Origin: Aureobasidium sp. EXF-3400
Taxonomy: Eukaryota; Ascomycota; Dothideomycetes; Dothideales; Saccotheciaceae
NCBI GenBank assembly: GCA_024195585.1
Contig: SWBL01000188.1
Span: 32,260-96,259, forward strand
Reading direction: 5' to 3'
Length of the DNA stretch: 64,000 bases
How positions within the stretch are numbered: position 1 is the stretch's first letter; each line of letters begins with the position of its first letter. Below the pieces are notes generated by a model that worked only from the letters and a program-made list of their open reading frames with translations, was not told the origin of the DNA and made no database searches. Positions 45,881 through 54,980 of the stretch are shown here, piece after piece. Made by a program: the position numbers and the translations under genes.

Positions 45881-46553
45881 GGAGGTAAAACCTGCGCTTA
45901 TCCGCGATTCAACTAAGATGCCTTTTGGACTCGAATAGTGGCTTCGGGCATAGTTTAGGTCGAATTGGTCTGCGTTCTTGTTGCGGGACTTGTGACCTAG
46001 GATGCTTCAAAAGTGATCCGAGATTTTATGTCTGACACACTAACGACTTCCTTTTTCTTGAACTTCTTTTACAGTACGATCTATAGTGTGTTCAATATGC
46101 TAAAATGGTGCTTGTGGTAAGCTTAGTACTACATCTGCGTATCTTTGTGAAGCGAGATTTACACAACAAATCGGCGTCGCGGGCCGCTGTTACGAATAGT
46201 AGTGCCACGCCATTGCCCGAGATCGATCCTTAGTCTGGGTGATCGAAGCTGCTGCCAGTAATTTTCGAACAAAATTGTACACTGTTTATTTCTTACGTGC
46301 AGCTCGAATAGCGTTGATGCATGCTACGTTATCGCGACCTCGAGGGGTCAGTAATGCTCGTTAGGCTAGACACATATATACACTCTATATATTCGTCGTG
46401 CAGAATCACTCTACCAAAGTTCAACAATCTTCTAAGGTCCGAAAAGCTCAAAGGTTGGCCATAGTAATTGGATCTCTTTTCGACTTTGGCTAGATAAACG
46501 ATTTGTAATTAGGTAATACTACAGTTTGTTCAAATCCCTCGTCAGCTATTGTG

Positions 46554-47080
46554 CTTTGCGAAACCACTCGGACCAAGAGATCCGGGGATCAGTTGGTTCG
46601 AAATTCGAGAGGCTTCAGATCACGAACGCGATTTTTGACACTTGTCGATGTAGCACCCAGACGTCACGGAAGGTAGCATATAGCCCACATCATCAGATAA
46701 CTAGACAGATAGTGCGCTTTCGAAGTGCATCATTTCTAGATTATGAGAGCAGGGCCATATCACGTTATCGACTGTCAAACACCGAAATCTACACTTTTCG
46801 ATGTTTTGTCAAGTTTTGACAAATTCTTTGATACTCCGTCTTGCAAAAAAAAAACCTGGGATTCGAATATCAACTTTACGGCGATTATGTTCTCAAGTCT
46901 AAGATCGATACGCTTAGAAAGGGTGTAATTAGCAAAGTGATCATGCGTATCTGTAACATGCATAGAGTGTTGGCGCGGGCATACTACGTGGATGAAAAAC
47001 TGTCGAGACGTTCGCAGTGACCCGCTCGAATTTTAAACCAACCGAGCCTCGGATTTCTTGGTCCGAGTGGTTTCGCAAAG
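46554..47080. mobile_element. 527-bp element with about 75-bp inverted terminal repeats
   Basis: The left arm (46554-46628, starting CTTTGCGAAACCACTCGG) and the right arm (47009-47080, reverse complement starting the same way) match at roughly 80 percent by eye, with interruptions. The first 27 bases are nearly identical. The interior has no coding capacity. The structure suggests a non-autonomous DNA transposon (MITE) or foldback element. No clear target-site duplication was seen, so the true ends may differ. Confidence 0.55.
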
Positions 47081-47884
47081 GGCAGAACGATCGCGCGCAC
47101 GCAATCTGCATCGGACTCACTTGACAGAACAACACTCCTCTCACATGCTACACAACACGACACTGATGACAGATGAGTTCATGAGTTCATGAGTTTACTT
47201 GTCACAGTCGCAGTCGCAGTCGCATTTTGGTTGCCTAGTGTGCCCAAGCTCGTGTCCCTGCACCTTTAATCTAATGAAACGCAGTGCATCAAGTATTGAA
47301 TGCTCTCGCCACCGTGACTCTACCATGCTAGGCCACTCGCAGAAAACATATTCGGATCACGACAGAACGTCTTTGATCGTGCACGTGCTGTCCAGAACTC
47401 ATAGTGAATCTGCCCAATACATGCTTCATCTGCTCGACAATCTCGTGATTGCTTTTCGCAGCGATCGTTAGTTCTTTTCTTGCCTCTCGCTACGTGTTAA
47501 CGCGCGAAGGATAAATTATTCGTCGGAAGCACGTTTTGATCCTACACAGGACGTGTGGTTGTACGTTTGTCGTTTTTCGACCATGTAGGTTCAGCCGACA
47601 CATGTCACTGTGCTTGAGTAGCACCTTCGCGCTGACGACAGCCCATACTGTCTGAGCCAGCGTGAGTATAACTGTCGCTGTTCACTCGTAGCTCATTGCC
47701 TTGAGCAAGTTCTCCTCTCTTCTTATGTTCGGTCTTAAGAGAAAGAAATCTTTGCTAGAGCCATTGAGTGGCCATCTAGAGAATTGCGGTTGCGAATACA
47801 CTTGCTATGTATGTGTATTTAGGTTTACACTCAAAAGGAACGACGCGCCGCAGGTCATATTGAAACTCTTTTGGGGTTGTGAAG

Positions 47885-48025
47885 ATAACGATGATGAGGA
47901 TGTAGGTGATGGTCATGATGTCGACGGTCATGATGGTGACGGTCATGATGGTGATGATCGCGATGGTGATGATCGCGATGATCATGACCATGACGACAAT
48001 TTTGATCATGATCGTCATCAACGGA
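47885..48025. repeat. GAT/GGT-rich low-complexity tract
   Basis: Imperfect repeats of GATGGTGATGAT and GGTCATGATG. In one plus frame this encodes alternating His/Asp/Gly (DGHDGDGHDGDDRDGDDRDD). Simple-sequence expansion is the likely origin. Confidence 0.75.
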
Positions 48026-48972
48026 CGAAAACCGCGGGGTTGGACGGCAGGATCGACCACGAAGGTAGAAAGCGTAAAGGCCGATTAATAATGCCTAAGG
48101 CGGCCGCCACAAGCCAGCTGGTCCTGTCTATGTGTACTATGGTATATTTCCCAGACCGGCCTTGCTCTTGGCAGGTACGAGATGAAGTTCTCGATCCATC
48201 AAGGGTGGTTGATAAATCGCTGTGAGTTCACATGGCGCTTGAGAGCACAAATTCACCAATCCTTCGCATAACCAGTCGGCAAAACCAAAGTGATTGTTAT
48301 CAGAGCCAAGTGTGTATGATCAACCACAATACCGAGTGACCAGTGCTGACTTCTATTCTCCGCGAGAACAAGGAGCTAGGAGAAAGTTTACTGCTTTCAA
48401 GTGTCTGGAGCTGTATGGATTGTTTAGAGAGAGGGCGGTTGATTGGGAAGAGGATGATAGGCCCAGACTGAATCGTACTCCAGGTGAATTGTTCGCCCAA
48501 GTCCAAGCCGTCCCGGACATCGAGCGTGATGGTTGATCTTCAAGCGATGCAGCGAGCCTTCAGGCCGAAGATTGTCGTCAAGGGCCAAGTGATGCATAAA
48601 AAATGTGGTACTATGTCTTGCCACAATTATATGACCAAGTTTGTAGTTGAAGATGTATTGTTAGCAGGAGAACCGGGAGTCATCAGGCGAAGAAGTGGAG
48701 ACGAGTAGGGATTGGACCAGAGGAGAGTTATGTGTCCGAATGAGACAACGAAGTTGTGGTGCGGCTAGTCCACAGGGCGAAAGCCAATAGGCGAGTGCGT
48801 GAACTTGGGAGACCTGGGGCAGGAGCCGGGTGTCCGCCACGAAGAATCCACTTTATCACTCGTGATCCTCGCTCGCGCGCTTTCCTGCCTCAGCCTCATT
48901 TCTCGATACGACCATCCTTACAGACTGCCCACGCACAGACATTGATCGTGTCTCGCCCGCCCCGGATAGGAC

Positions 48973-49887
48973 ATGGGAGCTTCCTTGTCCCTTCTCCCGA
49001 ACGCGGCCGTCAAGGCTCGAGGCGATACACAGCTCAAGACTGCTTTCCAAACACCATACGACACCGAACCTACCCATTTACTGGACCTGCCCACCGAGAT
49101 TCGATACTTGATCTATGAGCACCTCACGCATGATCTGGAGATCGATATCCCTGATCTGAATCTTCCTGGTTGCATCGCTGACACCGGAACAGTCAAGGAC
49201 TGCTTTTGTCCCTCAATCATGCTTGTGTGTCGCCAGATCAACAGCGAGTATACGGCCATCAGTCATCCAGCCATGACACTGGGTGTGTGCTTCCATGCTT
49301 TTGGCGTCGACGATGTTCGTGAGAGATTGAGTAATAACGAAGCTCATCGTTCGACTCTTCCTCAGAGAATCATGGCCCAGATAACCCGTCTCGACATCAG
49401 GATCTGTACAGGACTTGGATGGCCACACTGCGGTATGCTCTGTTCCATATGCAGCGTCGTTTCTCATCTTCTGACTCTGGCGCACGGTGTAGACTATTGC
49501 CCTGCGATACAGAATCTCTTTTCTCGCATGACCATGATGACTCAGACTCTCTTCACATGCAGATTCTACATCGATCAACTAGGTGAACCGGGATTGAACG
49601 ACCCCGGCGAGTTTGACAGATATGGTGCTTGGATTGCAAGAACAACCGAGTTCTTCCCAACCATGACATGTGCAAGACGTTGCAAATTCCGATCGGAGTA
49701 TCAAATCCGTTGCGACCTATACTTTCCATGGCCCAACGACGCTATGCATATAGCAGAAGAAGACATCGAGTATTCCACCAACGAACTGGTCTTGGGCGTT
49801 TGTTCGAAGCCGTCGGAAGAGACTTTCAAGCTCCATAACCTCGATATGATGTTTCTTGGCGAGGAGGAAGTTGTCGATGGCGATTAA
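48973..49887 (+). CDS. F-box/2EXR-like protein of fungal expansion family
   Basis: Single exon, 304 residues, from the ATG at 48973 (MGASLSLLPNAAVK). The hallmark is THLLDLPTEIRYLIYEHL at about residues 33-51, the start seen in F-box-like and 2EXR proteins that are abundant in Dothideomycetes. It is followed by IMLVCRQINSEYTAIS, the usual second helix with a conserved Cys-Arg-Gln. The C-terminal part is mixed alpha/beta and ends acidic (LGEEEVVDGD). Such proteins may adapt substrates to SCF-type ligases, but functions of individual members are unknown. The frame is intact, unlike the two F-box paralogues elsewhere in the window. A 21-bp tandem repeat follows 9 bp after the stop. Confidence 0.82.
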   Translation: MGASLSLLPNAAVKARGDTQLKTAFQTPYDTEPTHLLDLPTEIRYLIYEHLTHDLEIDIPDLNLPGCIADTGTVKDCFCPSIMLVCRQINSEYTAISHPAMTLGVCFHAFGVDDVRERLSNNEAHRSTLPQRIMAQITRLDIRICTGLGWPHCGMLCSICSVVSHLLTLAHGVDYCPAIQNLFSRMTMMTQTLFTCRFYIDQLGEPGLNDPGEFDRYGAWIARTTEFFPTMTCARRCKFRSEYQIRCDLYFPWPNDAMHIAEEDIEYSTNELVLGVCSKPSEETFKLHNLDMMFLGEEEVVDGD

Positions 49888-49896
49888 TGGTAGCAT

Positions 49897-49950
49897 AGAG
49901 GCCTACGAGAAGGTTTAAGAGGCGTACGAGAAGGTTTAAGAGACGTATGA
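49897..49950. repeat. 21-bp tandem repeat, about 2.5 copies
   Basis: The unit AGAGGCCTACGAGAAGGTTT(A) is repeated at 49897-49917 and 49918-49938 with one change, then partly at 49939-49950. It lies in the 3' flank of the F-box/2EXR-like gene. The 21-nt unit keeps frame (7 codons) and might derive from coding sequence after the stop. Confidence 0.75.
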
Positions 49951-51054
49951 TGATGTGGCTCCAAGCGACCATCAGCGCCAGCCCACCACGGCTCAGAGGT
50001 AAAGGTTCAAGTACAGAATTGTATTTTGCTCAATCATGAAAGGATCTCTGGATGCTGGAAACTTGAGGTTAAGCCAGAGCTGGAGCCAGAGCAAAGTGGT
50101 TGCAGACCGGCCGGCAAATACAGCCTCCTATGTGGAGTCTTCAAGAGTGGATCTCTGTTTGAGACGTACGTGATCTCCAGACCGCAAAGTGCTACACCGA
50201 ACGGTTACACTGTAGCAATTTGTGTGATTGACTGCACCACGAGAATTCTCTGTGATACTATCTATAAGCAAGATCGTTGGGAAAGGAGCTGCGGATGCAT
50301 CTGCTAATACCCCCTGCTTGGTCTTACACTGTTGATGCACAGGATGTACGTGTTCTCAGCTATATGTTCGTAGCGATTGTCAGACCTGGACATGAAATCT
50401 GCGTGTGTACTCCATCCGCTATCTCATACTTCGGAACAGATTTCATCGCTTTGCGTGTCACGTTCAGAAAGCCGGTGCCGTTCGTCTTGTGTATCTTCCA
50501 TCTTCCAGACTGTAACCCCGGAGTTCTCAAAGCAATCCAAACGGCCCATCGGGGTTCATTCTCTTCACGAGGATGATCGTTGCTTCGCTCGTCAGTGACT
50601 GGACTGATCTACGATGACGATCAAAGGTCCCTCGTGTGACTCGACTACGTAGCTGTGACAGCCTTGCCAGTCTAATGGGCTGGTCGTGCTGCCTGGGCTC
50701 TCGGCCGATATGAGTCAGTTTAGGTCTGTCACTGAATCATCTCAGACCATTTTATTCATTGATTCATCGGAGTGAATCACTCGCTGCTACAAGCCAGCAT
50801 CTAGTTTGTAGAGACGCAGTATTGTCATAAGTCCACTCCTGATTGCTCAAACCTCTCATGATACCCTCTTCTCCATCTCGATGTAGTACATCATTGAAGC
50901 AAGTCCAATGTCTGCCATGTATAACCACATGCTCCAACGACTCAACCTGACCATACTTTGGGCAGTCAAATTGAAACGACGAGCTCTTCCAACCAGAGCC
51001 GTTTCGCAGGACGTTCCACTCAACTGATCCGTCGAGTCCGTGCGGTCAGTCCCT
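49951..51054. other. Intergenic, no gene seen
   Basis: Short frames at 50026-50598 (+) have no domain. The interval is the 3' flank of F-box paralogue B and of the F-box/2EXR-like gene (convergent). Confidence 0.45.
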
Positions 51055-52336
51055 CTAGCTTTGTGGCGCTATATCTTTGCCCAGAAGCTCTTCCAGGACG
51101 ATGGACATGTCCTCCATCTCGATAAACTCACACGGTGGTACTTGCTCGCGACTAGTAGGCGAATATAAGTCTCCGTCGAAGACATCGTACATGCCAGACG
51201 TACGAAGGGACGTGAGATTCGACCTGATCCACAAAACCAGAGATCTCCATGACCCCACTAGACGAGTAGAAGAAAGCCAAAGGTGGCTAAGAGTCGACCG
51301 GTGTTTGCTCAAGAATGAGACCAGATCCAACTCAGAGCAGTACAGGTTTGATAAGTTGATGACCTTGAGCGAGTCTCATACCACAGCATCAGAAAGCTGC
51401 GCGAGGTCGTGACACATATTTGCTCCTGCTCCGTGGAAAGTGAGGATGTTGAGGTCCTTTGCTTGCAACAATACCTGCTTGACCGACTTCAAGACAGCGT
51501 CTGAACGGTGACGGTGGATATCCACATCGAAAGCAGTCAGGTTAGCTGAGAGACGATCGATATCCTCATCGAGGTCATCATCCCATAGCTGGTCCCCACC
51601 CACGAGATCAGCATCTGTAGCATTCGATAGATAAAGCCGCGCGATTGTGCATCCGCTGTTGGTCACTGCTTTGATCAAAAGACTTGTGGCTTCCTTCCAG
51701 TCCAACTTGAACACGTTACTCTCTTCCCTGACCTCAACAATGGCCCCAGAGAGGCAACCTCGAGCCCCAACGTATGTCTGTTCATCATCAGAAATTTCTA
51801 GGCACAGAGAGCGGTCATACTTTCGGAGCGTCGTAAAAGCTTCAGTAAGGAGGCCCAAAGCATCGCCGGATTGCTCAAGTTCTACCTCTTCGTGGTATCG
51901 ATCCAGATACTGATGAACTACTTTGGCAGACGCTTTGGCTTTCGCCAGGTCAACTCTGAGATAGACGGACTGTCGCGCTGGGATCAAGCTCGAGAAGGGT
52001 TCTGCGAAAGTACGTAGTGGTGTGAGAGTAACGAGTTGAATTTGGGGGCCGATGCGCGGATGCTTTGAGATGGCGATCAAAGCTTCGAGAGAGCGCCGTG
52101 TCAAGAGAATCGAGATGCCAGTGAAGCACATGAGATCGAACGACTGAGTGGACAACTCGCAAGTGATTCTACACGTCAAACGAAGAGCCATGAGGTCGTA
52201 TCTTTCGAAGTCGACGTCGGTGCAGATCTCCTTGATCAGCTCGATAGGCAGATTCAAGATCCGGAATGGCTGAATCATTCTGTCCCAGGTTTTAGCCGGC
52301 ACTTTAGTGACAAGTATGTACAACTTACTGCGTCAT
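51055..52336 (-). pseudogene. F-box/LRR-type protein, paralogue B, with in-frame TGA
   Basis: Exon 1 may be the 8-nt ATGACGCA (52336-52329), joined through a 49-nt intron (52280-52328; GTAAGT donor, GACAG acceptor) to exon 2, 52279-51055. Otherwise translation can start at the ATG at 52278. The frame is broken by TGA at 51376-51378, then continues in frame to 51055. FRILNLPIELIKEICTDVD is the F-box-like start. The body aligns with paralogue A (21.0-22.3 kb) over its whole length, including SRIGPQI versus PRIGPQI and the LVGSWRSLV segment. Paralogue A is open where B has TGA, so this is a point lesion. The two copies carry different nonsense codons, and each would truncate the LRR-like C-terminus. 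Confidence 0.7.
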
Positions 52337-53141
52337 GGGGCGAGGAACGGATCTTTGGGCTGAGATAGTAAGTAAGCACGAGCAATCGAGAGCGAAATGT
52401 GCTGAGATGGACCGACGACTTGGACGTGGGGATCACGGCGGATCCGAACTCTCGAGGGAAAGTGGCCGACTGGTCAACGCTGAACGACAACGCGGGAAAG
52501 AAGGAAGCAGTAGCTCGTTAGACGATGCAGGAAGCGCCCACCTACAAACATCTTGTGTTCGCGTTTGAGTTTGCAGTTGATCACTCACCCACAAGACGGA
52601 TTTTGCAGGGCAGTAGCCAGATCGAGGACCGACTATCTCCGTTAGGAACTGTTCTCTGAATGAACGTCATTTTGTAGTGACTCACTGTGGGCGCAACATT
52701 GGTGTGGAAAGGTGACTTTTAATCTCCAACCTCCACCATCCCTGGTTCTCGCTTTTCCCACGAAGACTTTCTTGATCATTACGCCGACCTCTCGCATTCT
52801 TCCCGCCTTTGTGTCCACATAACGGTCTGATCCTCGATTCAGAAATCGGCCATCGACGCTTCCTATCATCCTCGACCGAACCATGATGCTTTCTAGCACT
52901 GAGCGTGGAGCTACCAATAAGCGTTACGAGATGCCTGAGACTATCACGTTCAGTCTCGATGCCGATTTTGACGCTCTGCGTCCTCGGATACGCGTAACCA
53001 CTTGTGCCTAGCGGCGATTGGAAGATTGGAAACACAATGTCAAAAGAATCACTGACTCTCAAGTCATCTGTCAAGCACTATTCAACAGCTCTGACTCTGA
53101 TTTCTTCAACACTTTCTTGATGAACAAGGACTGGGCCGAAG
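52337..53141. other. Intergenic, no gene seen
   Basis: 5' flank of F-box paralogue B and an adjacent stretch with antisense short frames (52642-53074 minus, 53018-53221 plus). No support for a gene. Confidence 0.45.
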
Positions 53142-53606
53142 TTGACAAAAGCCCTGTTAAGATGGAGGAACACAATCCTGCTGGCATCAAAACTGTCCTC
53201 TGTTCAAAATTTATGCAATGATCAAGTATGGACAGCCTCTTCTGTCGGTCAACGAATCACAGCACACACTCTCAAACATCCTGCTGAGAATCCCTGGGAT
53301 GTGACTGCCTCGAATCACTTCCCCATGATGCTCTTCTCCAATGTCGACGATGGCTTCGGAGCTTAGGACGATAAGAACAACCACACAACTGTGGACGAGA
53401 TGCGATTGTATTCGTGCTACCAACTACAGTATGCTGCAAATTCCATGACTGTCACGAAGAATCTGGTATACGACTGCTCTTACATTGAGGAATACATGTA
53501 TGGCAGGCATTATCGCTTACATGTTCCACCACGTCTCAGATGGGAGTCTTGTATGCATCAAGTTTCGGGCCTTTGTCTGATCAGTACGGTGACTCGCTCA
53601 ACGTAG
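53142..53606 (+). pseudogene. Decayed gene with in-frame TAG
   Basis: One plus frame reads NPWDVTASNHFPMMLFSNVD up to a TAG at 53364-53366 and then continues in the same frame with DDKNNHTTVDEMRLYSCYQL and NLVYDCSYIEEYMYGRHY to 53606. Both sides look coding and no splice site spans the stop. No ATG-led start or domain was recognised. Probably a relic of a Cys-containing, perhaps secreted, protein. Confidence 0.3.
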
Positions 53607-54100
53607 TCTATGGGCACCCCCGAGTTCTTCCGGCAGGTTGGCTCTGGAGACGCCTCACAGACGTGCACAGAAGATCTTGTGATTACGAAGAGAAGACTTT
53701 TGAAAAGCACAGTACATCGCGGGATAGGGTGGGGCGTGCGTCGCGAGTCACCACTGCATGCTCACTTCTGCCTCCCTACGTTCATTTTACGCCTCAACGA
53801 ATGATTTCAAACTGTTGCCTACATCTAGGTCGATGTCGTGGACTTTATTTTGATTATTCTCAGAGCTTTGTGATCCCGTTTGATGACTTTACGTTGAGAT
53901 GTCTATTTTCAGCCTATGACACTATTTCACAGTAGCTTTACATCAGGCTTCAAGTCACGTCTTGGCATGAGATGCCTACTCATCGAGAGCAAAATATGAA
54001 GGAGGACGCAAACGCATATCCCATATAAGGCTCAAGCTGTCCCCCCGATCTGGTTTGCTCGAATATTCATCAGAGTGCATTTCTAACACAATCGCATCCG
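53607..54100. other. Intergenic, no gene seen
   Basis: Frames at 53540-53935 (+) overlap in different frames and show no domain. Nothing else recognised. Confidence 0.4.
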
Positions 54101-54355
54101 ATGTTCATCCACTTGCTTGCAGGTTTCTGTCTCTTAACAATCTCGGTGTGCACAAATCCAACCACTACTCCTGATTGGTATGCAGAGGGCTGGACCACAG
54201 ATCCTGTCGTTCTTCTGGCTGGACCACTTACCACAGGAAGTGAGGTCTTGACGAGCTTAACGAATTCTTGTGTTGAGACGAACGGGACTTCGAGTGTCCA
54301 AGGAACAAATTGCATGTCTGATGCGATATATACACTCTTATACATCGCAGTATGA
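54101..54355 (+). CDS. Possible small secreted protein
   Basis: 84 codons from the ATG at 54101. The N-terminus MFIHLLAGFCLLTISVC is a good signal peptide, with a likely cleavage before TNPTTTPDW. The mature part is short, with two cysteines (NSCVETNG, GTNCMSD). Size and signal fit a small secreted protein. Two cautions apply. The minus strand over the same bases also has protein-like frames (a start MELQPESPSPEPAATEDA at 54454 and FVSTQEFVKLVKTSLPVV). The predicted C-terminus YIAV ends abruptly. Only one strand is likely real. Confidence 0.35.
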   Translation: MFIHLLAGFCLLTISVCTNPTTTPDWYAEGWTTDPVVLLAGPLTTGSEVLTSLTNSCVETNGTSSVQGTNCMSDAIYTLLYIAV

Positions 54356-54980
54356 CGACGGCAGCGACGTTGGCTGACGGGTCATCGTCGTGGTCCTTCG
54401 CATCCTCGGTGGCAGCGGGCTCCGGCGATGGGCTCTCAGGTTGAAGCTCCATGTCTGTGACGTGTATGGTTAGATGAGTGCGTAAGCTCAGAACGCGAGG
54501 GCGGACTGGAAAGTGGTTATAGGGCAGTGACGAGGGAGGCGAAGATGGAAGTGACAGATACAGGGCAGCCTTCTTCCTTCGGTACCTTGATTCCTTTACC
54601 GACCGGTCCAGCTCTGTGCGTTGGCATCGTCGCCTGTCCAGACCTGACTCTTGTCCCTTGGTCCTAAGACTGCAATTGCTTAGCAGAACGCTCAGAGAAG
54701 ACATCACTGGTCTGCTTCGTCAGTGAGGTGGACGCTCCTTCATCCGAGTCGCCCCGCGCTCTTTCTCGTCCAAGTGTTTGCGCAAACGCTACCTACCTAG
54801 GCTGCAGCATGCGCTGACACGGTCCTCACAACTCCATCAAACAACGCGATTTACTCACTTGTGCGCCAGCACCACTTGTTCCCCTTGCAACTCTTCAGCC
54901 TCTTCTTGTGATACGTTTTGTTTCCTTTTGAAGATCTGGTGATCCTGGTTCGCTTATACGGCATCATCGCATCCACCTCA

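Larger units (their letters stand above)
45881..48972. other. Gene-poor, repeat-bearing stretch
   Basis: About 3.1 kb without a supported gene. It holds a 527-bp element with long inverted repeats (46554-47080), a short ATGAGTTC repeat (about 47171-47196), a CAGTCG repeat (about 47206-47223) and a GAT-rich low-complexity tract (about 47885-48025). A 74-174 codon frame through the GAT tract gives a His/Asp repeat and is best read as simple sequence. Confidence 0.5.

Noticed and set aside
46580..46600. B-box-like GGTTCGAAATTC, possible tRNA
   Set aside because: It lies inside the inverted-repeat arm and is present in mirrored form at the other arm; no cloverleaf can be drawn.
47701..48225. 174-codon frame with His/Asp repeats
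   Set aside because: The only notable part is translated GAT-type simple sequence; it is repetitive in all frames.
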